NCBI GenBank assembly: GCA_007922195.1
Contig: ML681998.1
Location: forward strand, 13,996,921-14,060,920
Length of the DNA: 64,000 bases
Direction of reading: 5' to 3'
DNA from: Podocnemis expansa
Lineage: Eukaryota > Chordata > Testudines > Podocnemididae
The position numbers and the translations under genes are program-made. The stretch's first letter is position 1, and each line of letters starts with the position of its first letter. The notes below the pieces were generated by a model. The model was not told the DNA's origin, did no database searches, and worked only from the letters and a program-made list of their open reading frames with translations. This document shows positions 21,632 through 34,098 of the stretch, piece after piece.

Positions 21632-23170
21632 TCAAGAATGCTTGACAGGGATCCTCAAGATGTCTGTGTCTGAGGGATCAGAGCAGATGCAGTTATATCT
21701 TAGGGCTTGGCTGTAGACAATGGATCGTGTGATGTGTTTAGGATGGAAGCTCAAAGGATATAGGTAACTATACCGATCAGTAGGTTTTCGGTACAGGGTG
21801 GTGCTGATGTGTCTATCCCTGATTTGTACTGTAGTGTCGAGAAAGTGGATCTCGTGTGTGGGGTGTTCCAGGCTCAATTTGATGGTGGAGTGGAAATTGT
21901 TGAAATCTCTGTTAAAATCTTCAAAAGCATCCCTGCCACGTGTCCAGATGATGAAGATGTCATCAATGTAGCGTAGGTAAAGCGGAGGTGTTTTGGGATG
22001 AGACTTGAGGAAACGTTGTTCTAAGTCACCCATAAAGATGTTGGCATATTGTGGGGCCATGTGCATGCCGATAGCAGTGCCACTGATTTGGAGATATAAA
22101 TGATCCTCAAATCTGAAGTGGTTGTGGGTGAGCACAAAGTTCAGTCACAAGCTGTGCTGTGGCATCATCTGGGATGGTTCTTCTAATAGCTTGTAACCCA
22201 TCCTTGTGTGGGATGTTGGTGTAAAGAGCTTCTACATCCGTAGTGGCCAGAATGGTGTTTTCTGGAAGTTCTCCAATGGACTGTATTTTCCTCAGGAAGT
22301 CTGTTGTGTCTTGACAATAGCTAGGGATGTTGATAACATATGCTCTGAGGAGGGAGTCCATATAGCCAGATAGGCTGGCAGTAAGAGTGCCAATGCCTGA
22401 GATGATGGGACGTCCATGGTTTCCTTTTTTATGGATTTTAGGTAGTAGATAGAACATCCCTGGCCACGGTTCTGGTGGTGTTTCTGTCTTTATATGTTCC
22501 TGTGCTGTCTTAGGGAGTTTCTTGAGTAGGCATCGTAATTCCTTTTGGTATTCCTCAGTGGGGTCAGAGGAAAGTGGTCTGTAGAATATTGTGTTGGAGA
22601 ATTGTTTATAGGCCTCCTGGTCATAATCGAATTTATTCATGATGACAACTGCACCTCCTTTGTCAGCCTCCTTAATGATAATGTCAGAGTTGTTTCTGAG
22701 GCTGTGGATGGCATTGCATTCTGTAGGGCTGAGCTTATGATGTGAAGGATGTTGTTTGTCCATGATTTCAGCCTTGGCATGGTGGTGGAAACAATCAGTG
22801 TAGAAGTCAAGTCTCTTGTTTTGACCCTCTGGAGGAGTCCACGAAGAATATTTCTTCTTGTATTGTTTGGAGGAAGGTATTTGTGTGTCAGTGCGTTGAT
22901 CTGTGGTGTTATGGAAATATTTTTTGAGTCTTAGACGGTGAAAGTAGGCCTCTAGGTCTCCACAGAATTTTATCTTATGCGTGGCAGTTGTGGGGAAGAA
23001 GGAAAGTCCCCGAGATAGCAGATTCCTCTCCTGGAGTGTGTAGCTTGAGAGATTAACAATGTTGCTGGCTGGGTTGTAGGTGTCACTCTTGTTTTCTGTA
23101 ACGGTGTATAGAAGTTTATATAGTTTGGTATCTTTTTTCTTCTGTAAGAAAGCAAAGTGTGTGTCATAGA
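21632..23170 (-). pseudogene. PLE reverse transcriptase
   Basis: The minus-strand reading includes SIYDTHFAFLQKKKDTKLY, ADKGGAVVIMN, LPKIHKKGNHGRPIISG, the palm motif TTDVEALYTNIPH, then after a one-base frameshift near 22125 GTAIGMHMAPQYANIFM and the catalytic YLRYIDDIFIIW, followed by HEIHFLDTTV. These are the ordered RT motifs of Penelope-like elements. The reading extends upstream past 23187 only because hAT sequence happens to be open in that frame; those roughly 70 N-terminal residues are not PLE. A stop at 21632 separates it from the linker. Confidence 0.9.
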
Positions 23171-23186
23171 TGGATTTTCTCTGGGT

Positions 23187-23589
23187 CAGAGGTGGGCAAA
23201 CTATGGTCTCCTGGCCAGATGTGGCTTGTGGGAACCTTTCATCTGGCCCTCCAGCTAGGCCTGGCAGGAGGCTGGTGGCTGTTCCCTCTGCCTGGCTCCA
23301 CCCCTCTCCCACCATGTGGGCCCAGTGGCGCCATGGCAGGACCACAGCTGCTGTTCTCCTCTCCTGCCCCCACCCCTTCCTCTGCACCTCTCCTCACGGT
23401 GACCTGGCTAGCCTGGAGCACAGTTGTCCCTCTCCCACCAGATGGGCCCAGCAGCGGCACCTTGACTAGAGTGTGTTGAGTGCTCTCCCTAGGGCCTGGT
23501 GGTGTCCTGACTGGAGTATGGCAGTCCCTTCCCCGGTCCACACCTCTTCAGCCTGCCTAGATATTGGCCAAAATGTTTGCCCACCCCTG
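23187..23589. mobile_element. Non-autonomous hAT cutting the PLE
   Basis: The left end CAGAGGTGGGCAAACTATGG and the right end, reverse complement CAGGGGTGGGCAAACATTTT, form a clear inverted repeat of the CAGGGGTGGGCAAAC hAT class. Flanking 8-mers CTCTGGGT and GGATAGGT match at only 4 positions. The interior is GC-rich and non-coding. Confidence 0.75.
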
Positions 23590-25119
23590 GGATAGGTTCT
23601 TACCTTGATGTCTTTGCCATGACATTTAAGTATAGGCCCAGGACTGAACAAATATGAAGGCTGAACCATCATCTAAAGGGGATCTTCTAAAGTCAGGATT
23701 GCTGAAGTTTATTGATGGAGTGGTGTGGGAAAACCTGTCAGCATTACTTTCTCGTCCTGTCTCTACTGACTCTTTAGACAGAGGTCTTTAGTAACCTTGT
23801 CTATGGGTAGTCACTAAAAATAATGGACTTAGTTCTCTGCTAGGGTAAATAGGTGTAGCTCCATTATCTTCAGTTTACAGCAGCAGGGATTTTAGAGCCA
23901 CTTTCTTTGGCACTTTTATATATATTTTGCAACTTCAAACATTAATTTTTCTTCACAATATGCCTTTATGTTAGGAAATTATTACCTTCCTTTTAGAGAA
24001 GAGGCAATGGAGGCTGTGTAGTTAGGTATTTTGCCTAAGGCCACAAAATAAGAAATACATGGTTCCCAAGTCCATATTCAATCCGCTAGACTTTTCACAA
24101 GAACTGCAGTCCTTTATATAAATATTCTGTAAAGAAAACGATTGGGGAAAGAAGAATATTCATCTTTCTATGAATTTTATGGATTTGTAACTGTAAATTT
24201 AAGTATGCTGAATTACTAGTAAGTAGATAAAAAATATGATTTGAGAGTGTTTCATATTTTTACCTAAATAGAAAATGGGAGTATTCAATGGGCTTTCATA
24301 TTGATTTATAAAACCAGACAAAAATTCCAAATACTCTCTAAACCTTGTGGTTTTGAACTGACTTTTTAAAAACCTGTAATTCTGCACCACACTATAGACT
24401 ACTGTAAATGGAACAGGGAGTCTCTGATCTCTTCAGTACTGGATTGCACTGGTAAAAGTATTCCAGAAGGAGAACTGCAGTTATATCTTAAACACCTGAC
24501 CTTGCAGGGAAACACTTAATATCTTGCAGAATTGATCACTAAATTTTGTATTTCTTTATGGCTATCTTTCATGTGGAGCTAAAAGAAAATGTGGACTATT
24601 AATTCTGAAATAATTGTCTTCATTACAAAGCGGACAGCCCTTTAAAATATTTTCTCATATAAGACAACTTTTTGATATACTTTTACCTCTATTTGGTTAC
24701 TCAAAACTGTGTATCGTAGGATAACTAGACCTTTAGTTGAAGTGGAATACCACAAATTGCATTTATAAAGTTTTTAATGCAAGACTTGACAGGGGCTAGA
24801 TTATTCACTAATTTCTAGGCTTTCTGACAAACTGCTATGCCTTTAGTATTATCAGTGTATCACCATCCGTTGCGAGTTGCTGCCAGGTGGTGAGCAGATT
24901 GAGTCAAGCTTTGTGAAGACTGGTATCGGAGGCAGAAAGAGTCTGCGGCTCAGATTCAGAGCATTGCTAGAAGGTAGATGTGCCCTACCTGTGCAGTGGA
25001 CTGTCACTTGCTCATTGGACTCAGCAGCCTTCAAAGAAATCATTGTTGCTTACGTCATCCTTTGTAAAGAGTGATGGTACCATACATGAGACTGATAATA
25101 GCAATAATGGAAGCAATCC
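23590..25119. other. Intronic sequence with one MIR-like remnant
   Basis: No gene. A MIR-like segment is listed separately. Sequence at 24850-25070 is slightly GC-richer with no recognised repeat or coding signal. Confidence 0.4.
23945..24105 (-). repeat. MIR-like SINE remnant
   Basis: TTATTACCTTCCTTTTAGAG, GAGGCAATGGAGGCTGTGTA and TTTTGCCTAAGGCCACA follow the reversed order of the MIR core (a Pol III-derived SINE conserved across amniotes). Strongly diverged. Confidence 0.55.
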
Positions 25120-25200
25120 TATTCTACTACCCCCGCAATGTGCTAGGCACCCTGCAAACTGATGTGAAGACACAGTCCCTGCTGTGAAGGGCTTGTAATG
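25120..25200. repeat. Ancient interspersed repeat fragment
   Basis: CAATGTGCTAGGCACCCTGC, then CACAGTCCCTGCTGTGAAGG and GCTTGTAATGTAAGGAG: a widespread sauropsid repeat word order whose family name I cannot fix. A related copy is at 40210-40295. Confidence 0.5.
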
Positions 25201-25489
25201 TAAGGAGAGAAGCAACATATAAAGGAAGAGAGACAGAAAATATAAACAGTCAATATAAACCATTTTAAAAATAACAAATATCAATGATCCCAAATAGCCA
25301 GCAGTGATGCTGAAAGCTGATCTTAGCCAGCAGGATTTTGAGAGGTTCTGAGTAGGTTATGTGGAGATAAGAGAGGCAAGAAATAAAGGTTGCAGCAGTC
25401 AAAAAGGAGATGATGTGAGGCCTGGGTGAGAATTTTAGCAGCATGTATAATGACATCTGCAGTGCAATGCATATGTAAAAGATATACTC

Positions 25490-25592
25490 TAGGAATTATT
25501 CTAGGGAAGTTCCTGTTCCTGGTCTGTGCTATACAGGAGGATAGACTATATGGGTCCCAACGGTCCCTTCTGGCCTTAAAATCTATGAAAAA
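25490..25592 (+). mobile_element. CR1 3'-end fragment
   Basis: AATTATTCTAGGGAAGTTCC, then GTGCTATACAGGAGG and GGTCCCTTCTGGCCTTAAAA, ending CTATGA: the 3' UTR and tail of an old CR1 subfamily, 5'-truncated to about 100 bp. Confidence 0.75.
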
Positions 25593-25611
25593 ATGATGAG
25601 AATGTGGACAC

Positions 25612-26888
25612 AGTAGTGATTTAACATAAGACCATTCATCCGGGATCAGACTAATGGTCCATCTAACCCAGTGTCCTGTCTATCAACAGTGACCAATGCT
25701 TGTTGCTTCTAAGGAAATGAATAGAATAGGTAATCATCAAGTGATCCATCCCATCATCCATTCCCAGCATTAAGCAAAAAGCAATCCCTTCCTGTCCTGG
25801 CTAATAGCTGTTGATGAACTTATCCTCCATGAACTCATCTAGTTCTTTTTTGAACACCGTTATACTCTTGTCCTTCACAACATCTTCTGGAAAAGAATTC
25901 AACAGATTGTCTTTTCATTGTGTGTAAAAATACTTACTTTCCTTTGCTTTTCCTTTTTTTTTGTTTTATACCCTCTGCCTATTAATTTCATTTAGTGACC
26001 CCTAGTTTTTATATTATGTGAAATTTTAGTATTATGTTAATTTCTCTACACAAGTCATGATTTTATAGACTTCTATCACACATCGCCTTATTAATCTTTC
26101 CCAAGCTGAAAAGTCCAACTCTTTTCTCTCCTCATATTTCCGTCATTTTAGTTGCCATTTCTTGTGCCTTTCCAATTCCAATGCATCTTTTTTTTTTCAG
26201 ATGAGGTGACCTGATCTCAATACAGTATTCAAGATATGGGCATATCTTGGATTTATAAGGAGGCAACATGATATTTTATGTCTTATAATCTATCCCTTTC
26301 CTAATGATTCCCTAATGATTGTGTTTCTTTTATGACTGCTGCCACATATTGAGTGGATGTTTATAGGGAGCTATCCACAGTGACTCTAAGATCTCTCTTT
26401 CTTTAGTGGTAACAGCTAATTTAGATCCCTGCTTTGGACTTAACTATATTGAGTAGTATAGTATTTTCACATTTTGTTACCGTAGTGTTCACCCCTTTTT
26501 CCAGATCATTTAAAAACATTGTGAACAGTACTGGTCCCAGTTCAGACCTCTGGGGGACTCCATTGTTTACTTTCCTCCATTCTGAAAACTAAACATTCAC
26601 TTTTATGGTTATTTTCTTATCTTTTAATCAGTTACTGATTTAGGAGAGAACCTTCCCTTTTATCCCCTGACTGCTTACTTTCCTTAAAAGCCTTTGGTGA
26701 GGGACCTTGTCAAAGGCTTTCTGAAAATCTAAGTACACTCTATCCACTGAATCACCCTTGTCCACATGTTTGTTGACCCTCTCCAAGAATTCTAGTAGAT
26801 TGATGAGGCATGATTTCTCTTTGCAAAAAAAGAAAAATGCTGATTCTTTCCCAACAAATCATCTTAATCTATGTGTCTAATAATTTAT
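25612..26888 (-). mobile_element. CR1 3' half, minus strand
   Basis: It begins with a reversed 3' terminus (TGGTCCATCTAACCCAGTGT) and runs through the reversed ORF2 C-terminus into the RT palm (AGGGACCTTGTCAAAGGC near 26700-26720, CTAAGTACACTCTATCCACT after it). Internal deletions relative to longer copies occur around 26460. No intact frame. A second CR1 abuts at 26889. Confidence 0.82.
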
Positions 26889-26938
26889 AGACTGATGGAA
26901 GATTGGAGTTGGAATGGGCCTCAGGAGATCATCTAGTT

Positions 26939-27188
26939 CAAAGGTCAGCAACCTTTGCTGGCCCCTGTGTGAGCCCCTCCTCTACAACCAGCAGGTGCCA
27001 GGGCGGGGCCAGCAGGTGCACATGCCTCTTAAAGTCACAGGCCCTTTTGGGTGTGGGGCCAGCAAGGGTGAAAAGGCACAGCCCTCATAGCCATACAGAG
27101 TGGCACCGCAGGGCCGGGAGCCCTGCATGCTGCTCAGAAAGGGCGCATGTGCCATCTTGGCACGCATGTTAGGTGTTACCAAGCCCTA
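26939..27188. mobile_element. Short hAT-like MITE
   Basis: It starts CAAAGGTCAGCAACCTTTGC and ends GGTGTTACCAAGCCCTA. Flanking ATCTAGTT and ATCTAGTC match at 7 of 8. The CR1 tail is continuous across the duplication. GC-rich, non-coding. Confidence 0.75.
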
Positions 27189-27563
27189 ATCTAGTCCAGT
27201 GCCTTGCTGGAAGCTGGACCAACCTCAACTAAATCATCCCAGCCAGGGCTTTGTGTCAAGCCAGATCTTAAAAACCTCTAATTCTACCACCTCCTTAATT
27301 AGCCCATTCCAGTTCTTTACCATCCTCCTAGTGAAAAAGATTTTCCTAATATTCAACCTAGAACTCCCCCACTGCAACTTTGTTTTGTTTTGTTATCTTT
27401 GTTTTGTTATCTGCCACCACTGAGAACAGTTTGGCTTCATTTTCTTTGGAACCCCTCACTTTATGTATTAGAAGGTCACTATCAAATCCTCCTTCACTTT
27501 TCTCTTCTGCAGACTAAATAAGTCCAGTCCCCTCAGCTGCTTGTCATAAATTGTGTCCCAGCT

Positions 27564-28284
27564 CAGTGGTGTTGCTGGCGTTGGGCACGCCGGGGCACGT
27601 GCTCCAGGTCCCAATGCCAGTGCCGCGGATCTCCAGCCCAATCAGCTGGGTATCTGGGGCCTGGCTGGCCACCTGGCAGACTCCGCCCCTGGCCAGGGAT
27701 AGGGCCAGGGGGAGGCCACGCCTCTGCGAGCGGCTAGGTCATGGCATGGTGTGGCCAGAAGCGGCCGCTGGAGGCCAGGCCTCCGATCCCCGGCTGGGGA
27801 TGGGGCCGCCGTGGCCGCCTGGCTGGCCGCCCATGGCGGCCCTGTCCCCAGCTGGGGATCCGAGGTCCTGCCGGCCACCCGCCCGCGGCGGTGGCGGCCC
27901 CAACCCAGCCGGGGATCTGGGGCCCTGCCGGCCACCCGCCCGCGGCGGTGGTGGCCCCATCCCCAGCCGGGGATCTGGGGCCCCGCCGGCCGCCCACCCA
28001 CGGCGATGGCGGCCCCGTCCCCAGCCGGGGATCTGGGGCCCGGCCAGCCACCTGCAGCCACAGCGGCCCTGTCCCCAGCCGGGGATCTGGGGCCTGACCG
28101 CCGGCAGCCGCAGGTGCGGGCCTGGCCTCCAGCGGCCGCTTCTAGCAGCGCCACGCCGTGGCCTAGCCACTCGCGGCTGTGTGGCCTCCCACTGGCCCTA
28201 TTCCTGGCCAGGGGGCGGGGCCTGCCCCGGGGGGTGGGGGCTGGGCCTGTGCCCCAGGTCCATTGCCCCCCCCAGTGACACCTG
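27564..28284. mobile_element. GC-rich non-autonomous hAT with perfect 8-bp duplication
   Basis: TCCCAGCT lies at both 27556-27563 and 28285-28292. The left end is CAGTGGTGTTGCTGGCG and the right end ends CCAGTGACACCTG. The interior contains four imperfect tandem units of about 54-59 bp, each with CAGCCGGGGATCTGGGG (starting near 27905, 27964, 28022, 28076). Long ORFs on both strands arise from the repeat and GC bias; no domain is visible. The same family occurs at 55317-56072. Confidence 0.92.
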
Positions 28285-28539
28285 TCCCAGCTCCCTAATC
28301 ATTTTCATTGACTTCCACCGGACACTTGCCATTTGTCCACATCCTTCCAGTAAAAGATGGCCAAAAGCTGGACATAGTACTCCAAGTGTGGCCTCACCTG
28401 TCCTGAATAGAGGAGAATAATCACTTCCCTCAATCTGCTATCAGTTTTTCTGCTAATGCAGCCTAATATGTCATTAGCCTTCTCGACAACAAGGGTACAC
28501 TGTTGACTCACATCCGGCTTCTTTTTTTTTCTAGCTTCC

Positions 28540-29130
28540 GTAACCCCCTGGGAACATAGAGAATGATAGGAGATAGGATGTTGAGGCCAAATTTAGGCTT
28601 TGGGGTAAGGGTCTGTGCATGAAGGATGGGCTCCCCCTAAACCAAAATGGAACTGGAATGCTGGCATTAAAATTAAAAAAGTCTTAGAACAGCTTTAAAA
28701 TTAAGGGCTGGAGGAAAGCCAGCAGGTGCAGAAGAGCATGTGACTCAGACAGAGACATCCTTAGGGAAAGGATCTATTAGTGGAGATTCTCTGATAGAAG
28801 TTAAAATATGGGTAGGATCTAATGAGAAACAATCAATGGAAAAGAGTCTCAATTATATCACATGATGGCAGACAGCTGTAAAGTGACAGTTTTTTAAAGT
28901 GCTTCTATACGAATCCTAGAACTCTAAATATTAAGATGGGTGAGCTTGGGTGCCTTGTATTACATGAGGATATTGATGTAATAGGCATCACAGTAGCTTG
29001 GTGGAATTGGGATAATCAATGGGACATAATGATACCATGGTGCAAAATGTATCGAAAGGACAGAATAGGCTTTACTGGTGGGGTAGTGGCACTATATGGG
29101 AAAGAAATCAGAGTCAGATGAAAGAAAAAT
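28540..29130 (+). mobile_element. CR1 fragment spanning the ORF1/ORF2 junction
   Basis: The + strand reads near 28620 a DGLPLNQNGTGMLALKLKK-like string, the C-terminal signature of CR1 ORF1, and from 28936 the ORF2 endonuclease start (HEDIDVIGITVAWWN, then YRKDRIGFTGGVVALYGKE). CR1 copies usually lack the 5' part, so this piece is less common. Frames are broken between the two. Confidence 0.75.
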
Positions 29131-31480
29131 CTTGTATTAAGTGAACTGCCATAGAATTTCTAAGCATAGTAACCACCTCCAGTGGGGAATCTGTGAAATG
29201 GAACTCTGTTCAGCCCTGGAGAATCCTGTACTGGCCACCTAGTCCAGCATTTAGGCTGTTTTGTGCTACCAAAGCACAATAAAGCATCTTTAGCAGAGCT
29301 GAGAATCTGACTGTAGGTATCTCAAAGTGCTTTACAGAGTCAAAAATTTTTCTCCCAAAGCAATACAAAACATAAACTGGTAGTCTTGTATCACACTGAA
29401 TGTGAATGCAGCCCCCATCATAAACTCAGCAATGGAAATAACTATATTGACATCTAGTCTGACCCTCTAGTCTAGATCATCAGCACCATCCATTCTTTCT
29501 GAAACATCCGAGCTCCAGGAAATATTGAGCAGGTGACTATAAAGCTTTAAATTATGTTAAATATATGGAAATGCTGTGGTATAAAATCTGCCATTTAATT
29601 GGAAAATGGTAATAATTTTAAGTACAAAGAATATTTGGTTACATTGTGAAATGATATATAATCTCTGTCTTAGGATCCTTGGGAGGATTTGATTTTTATT
29701 AATAAATGTCATTAAAATCAATTTCACCATATACCACCAGACAAAATATATTTCTATCAATAATAATCAAAATTTACGGATAGGCAGAGTAGGAAAAATC
29801 TGCTTCAGATCTTTGAGTTTGATCTAAGGATATTTACTGTGTATGTTATACTGTATGTGATTTGACCATTTGTATTTTAGTGGTTAAAAACTGTTTTTTT
29901 AATTTCTATGTCTATCACTAAATAACTATTGTCTAATCTCCCCTCTATAATTTCTTATACAATGAAAATGTAAATTAATGCAAAATTATAGAAGTGCTTC
30001 AAAATAAACAAATGAAATATTATCTGTCAATGTTATATTTTAAAAAGTCAAATTCTACCAAGTCTATCTTTACCGCATGTCCCTTATCAGCTAACAGCCT
30101 CTGTTAAGACCATTTCAGATTAATTTTCTCCCTGATCTTTCTATTTGTCATAAATGGTATCAGCTCAATGATTTGAGATTCCTCTTTAACGGGGTTATGG
30201 AGTGGTTTAGTCACAAAAAATTATGGAAAAAGTACACTTCCAGGAAGCAATGGACATCCAAACACTTCATACTTTATAAAATTCAAACACAAAATATTTT
30301 ATGTGTGTTGTGATACAGAGACTCTTTGAAGATTAGTCAGCTTTGCAGCAGTAATAAGTTTTGATTCTCATGCAACAGTGTGTGTCATTGCTGTTCTATG
30401 TGAAGAAATGTCATTTAATCAGGATCCTGGAAGTTGAGATGCATTACAATGGGTATTAAATAGAATAGACAGAACTGATATTTTGGGAGAGGGGGGTTGT
30501 TTTAAGCATCTTTGCTTTCTGAATGTTGCTATATCTTTAGGCCTACAAATTGCTTAAGACAGGTAGGCCACTTATTTGAGAACCATTCTGAATGTCTGTG
30601 AAATTTAATAAAAGGGGCTGTCAGATGAAGTCATCATTTGAAGACAAAAGCAGAAAACTGAATTTGAAGGAAAATTCATTTTAGATAGAAATAAAATGAA
30701 TTAAAACATGCAATGTTCTCAGTTTAAAGTTATGTCTTGTCCTCTTTAGAGATTTTTACTTGCATAAACTGCTAATTAACTTGAGGTAGTTAACACTTTG
30801 TAAAGGCTAGTGTGGATAATCTGACCAAATATTTCTTGCAGGTTGTAGGCAAGGAGAGAGCATCTGGGGTGGTCTTTATAAATGGGTTAATTATCTTGAT
30901 TTATTTGGCAATTACCTCAAGGTTAAAAAATGAAATACAAAACCAAAATTACACCCTTTATAGACTGAATTTATCCACTGAAGTAAATAGAATTACACTA
31001 GGAATGAATAAACCAGAATTTAAACATGTCCAGAGTAGGTCTGTCTCTAGTGGTAGTTTATTACACTGTTCTGCACAGGGTGAAAACAACGGAGAATAAG
31101 GCGCATTTATGTTTTGACAGGTACATTTTATTGTGATAATCTTGTGATATATGTAATGCTGTCTACCAGCAATAGACCCTTATGAATTGCATGAGACCAT
31201 GTTATGGGTTGAGTTAAAATCTCATTCAGACTGTTGTATGAACAAGTCCTCTCTTCAAGATAGTTGTAAGAGACAGTTAAAGGGCCAGACCTACACAAAG
31301 GCTAATCGAGGCCACCCAGGAACTAGCACCATGCTGGTGAAGGGAAGAGTTTTACTGTGTATTGATAGCAGATGTGTTTGAGAAGCATGGGAGTGGAAGA
31401 ACACATAAAAAGCTCACAGAAGACTAGAGAGAGAAGGGGAAGCAAGAAAGTCAAGTAGTAACTTGTGAACACTGTGACCC
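29131..31480. other. AT-rich intronic sequence
   Basis: No coding or structured signal. A weak reversed CR1-tail resemblance (GACATCTAGTCTGACCCTC) is at 29447-29465. Otherwise unique-looking. Confidence 0.4.
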
Positions 31481-31484
31481 TGCT

Positions 31485-34098
31485 CAGAGCTTCATTATGA
31501 AAGTGGAAACAAGCCAGTTGAAAGTCTGTGGGTTAAGTTTAGAGGGGAGAGCAACAAGGGCGATGTCATGGTGCATGCCTGCTATAGACCACCAGACCAG
31601 AAGGAGGAGGTGGATGAGGTATTCTATGGACAACTGGTAGAAGATTCTAGATCACAGGCCCTGGTTCTCATGGGGCACTTCAATTATCCTGACATCTGCT
31701 GAGAGGCCAATACAGCAGTGCACAGGCAATCCAGTGAGTTTTTGGAGAGTGTTGAGAACAATTTCTTGGTACAAATGCTGGAGGAACCAGCTAGGGACCT
31801 TGCACCTCTCGACCTGCTGCTCACAAACAGAGAAGAATTGATCAGGGAAGTAGAAGTGAATGGCAACCTGGGTAGCAGTGACCATGAGATGATTGAGTTC
31901 CAGATGCTGATTAAAAGGAAGGAAGGAGAGAAGCAAAACACAGACCCTGAACTTCAGAAAAGCAGATTTTGGCTCCCTCAGGGAAATGATGGGCAGGATC
32001 TCTTGGCAGGCTGATCTGAAGGGGAAATGTGTCCAAGAGAGTTGGCTGCATTTTAAGGAAACTCTGGTAAGGGCACAGGAAGATACCGTTCCGATAAAGA
32101 GAAAGTACAGCAAATGTGGAAGGCTCCCAGAGTGGCTTCACAGAGAGCTCTGCACTGAGCTGAAGCATATAAAGGAAGCTAACAGGAAGTGGAAGCTAGG
32201 ACAGATGACTAAGGAGGCATATAAAGATGTTGCTTGGGACTGCAGGGATAAAATCAGAAAAGCGAAAGGACAAATGGAGTTGCAGCTAGCAAGGGATGTG
32301 AAGGATGACAGGAAGGGGTTCTACAAGTATATCAATAACAAGAAGAGGATCAGGGATGGTGTAGGTCCCTTACCGAATGGGGCAGGTATCCTCATGACAG
32401 AGGATGAGGAAAAAGCTGAAGTGCTCAATGTTTTTTTTTACTTCAGTTTTCACAGGCAGGGTCAGCTCCCAGCCCAGTACACTAGGTAGAGTAGATTGGA
32501 GAGAAGAAGAGAGGCTCTTGGTGACAGAAGGTCAGGTCAGGGACTACTTAAAGAAGCTAGATATGCACAAGTCCATGGGGCCAGATGAACTGCATCCGAG
32601 GGTGCTGACGGAGCTGGCTGATGAGGTAGCAGTACCGTTGGCCATTATCTTTGAAAACTCATGGGAAACGGGGGAGGTGCCAGAGGACTGGAAAAAAGCA
32701 AATATAGTGCCTATCTTCAAGAAAGGGAAAAAGGAGGATCCAGGGAATTAGACCTGTCAGCCTCACCTCAATCCCTGGAAAAATCATGAAGTAGGTTTTC
32801 AAAGAATCCAACCTGAAACACTTGGAGGAAAATAGAGTGATCAGGAAGTCAGTGTGGTTTCACCAAGGGTAAATCATGCCTGACCAACCTCATCGCCTTC
32901 TATGATGAGATGACTGGATTTGTGGATGCGGGAAAAGCCGTTGATGCGATATACCTCGACTTTAGCAAGGCTTTTGATACAGTTTCCCACAGCATCCTCA
33001 TTGGCAAATTAAGGAAGTATGGGTTGGTTGCGTGGACTGTAAGTTGGATAGAAAACTGGCTAGATCAACAGTTTCAGCGTGTAGGAATCAATGGCTCCAT
33101 GTCAATTTGGCAACCAGTAACGAGTGGTGTGCCCCAGGGGTCGGTCCTGGAGCCAGTTCTGTTCAACATTTTCATTAATGATCTGGATGATGGGATAGAT
33201 TGCACACTCAGTAAGTTTGCGGATGACACCAAGCTGGGGGGAGCGGTCGACACGCTGGAGGGCAGGGACAGGATTCAGGGAGACCTAGACAAATTGGAGC
33301 AGTGGGCCAGTAGAAATCTCAGGAGGCTCAGCAAGGACAAGTGCAAAATCGTGCACTTGGGACGGAAATACCCCATGGACTGCTACAGGCTGGGGAGTGA
33401 TCAGCTAAGTAGCAGCACTGGAGAAAAGGACCTGGGAGTCGTGGTGGATGGGAAGCTGGATACGAGTCAGCAGTGTACGCTTGCTGCCGAAAAGGCCAAT
33501 GGCGTACCGGGCTGCATCAGAAGAAGTGTTGCCAGCAGATCAAGGGATGTGATCGTTCCCCTCTAGTCTGCACTGGTGAGGCCACAGCTGGAATACTGTG
33601 CCCAGTTTTGGGCTCCCCGCTACACAACGGACATGGACAAATTCGAGAGAGTCCAGCGGAGGGCACCAAAAACGATCAGAGGGCTGGAGCACAAGCCCCA
33701 TGAAGAAAGACTGAACGAATGAGGCTTATTTAGCCTGCAGAAGAGAAGACTGAGGGGGGATTTGATAGCAACCTTCAACTACTTGAAGGCTTGCTCCAAG
33801 GAGGATGGAGCTCGACTCTTCTCAGTAGTAACAGAGGACAGAACGAGGAGCAATGGTTTCAAGTTACAGCTTGGGAGGTCCAGGCTGGATATTAGGAAAA
33901 ACTTTCTTACTAGGTGAGTGGTGAAGCATTGGAGTAAGCTACCTAGGAAGGTGGTGGAATCTCTGTCTTTGGAGGTGTTTAAGGCTCAGCTGGACAAAAC
34001 CCTGGCTGGGATAATCTAGTGGGAGTGGTCCTGCTTTTTTGTCAGGGGGTTGGACTAGATGACCTCATGGGGTCCCTTCCAACCCTATGATTCTATGA
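31485..34098 (+). mobile_element. Youngest-looking CR1 LINE, plus strand
   Basis: It begins in the ORF2 endonuclease and runs through linker and RT to a 3' tail (GATGACCTCATGGGGTCCC, then CCTATGATTCTATGAAG). Endonuclease: CYRPPDQKEE-like reading at 31590, APLDLLLTNREEL and GSSDHEMIEF (31718-32014). Linker: 31986-32489. RT N-terminus: 32404-32751. RT palm: 32910-33566. Five or more frame changes or stops separate these, so it is dead, but the protein motifs are much less decayed than in other copies here. ORF1 and the ORF2 start are missing. Confidence 0.93.
32910..33566 (+). pseudogene. CR1 reverse transcriptase palm and thumb
   Basis: This 218-residue reading contains [15 protein letters not shown] (motif A), [20 protein letters not shown] (motif B region) and [12 protein letters not shown] (catalytic FADD, motif C), then [19 protein letters not shown] and [14 protein letters not shown]. 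The usual PQGSVLGP is PQGSVLEP. It stops at 33566 and the ORF2 C-terminus continues in another frame to about 34020. Confidence 0.92.

Larger units (their letters stand above)
20612..23186 (-). mobile_element. Penelope-like retroelement, minus strand
   Basis: This is the best-preserved PLE in the window. On the minus strand it encodes a reverse transcriptase (about 23170 to 21630) followed by a linker and a GIY-YIG endonuclease (to 20966), then a 3' UTR and a terminal block at 20612-20780 with the AAGGAGT...ACTAACAGAT...GCATGAGCTTTCGTGGG signature. PLEs prime reverse transcription at the target using the GIY-YIG nuclease. The 5' side is cut by a hAT at 23187. Frame breaks near 22125 and 21630, and stops in the linker, mean it is inactive. 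Confidence 0.92.
26889..28520 (-). mobile_element. Second CR1 3' fragment, minus strand, split by two hATs
   Basis: CR1 blocks at 26889-26938, 27189-27563 and 28285-28520 are collinear once hATs at 26939-27188 and 27564-28284 are removed. The reversed tail contains GGGCCTCAGGAGATCATCTA and the ORF2 C-terminal part contains TGTGGCCTCACCTGTC near 28390. The same ORF2 region occurs at 6193-6768 and 33560-34090. Confidence 0.82.

Noticed and set aside
23187..23387. N-terminal 70 residues of the long PLE ORF
   Set aside because: Encoded by the hAT insertion that truncates the PLE; only the part below about 23170 is PLE.
27551..28420. 289-codon ORF plus several 100-175-codon ORFs on both strands
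   Set aside because: Product of 54-59-bp GC-rich tandem units in a non-autonomous hAT; Pro/Gly/Arg repeats in all frames.
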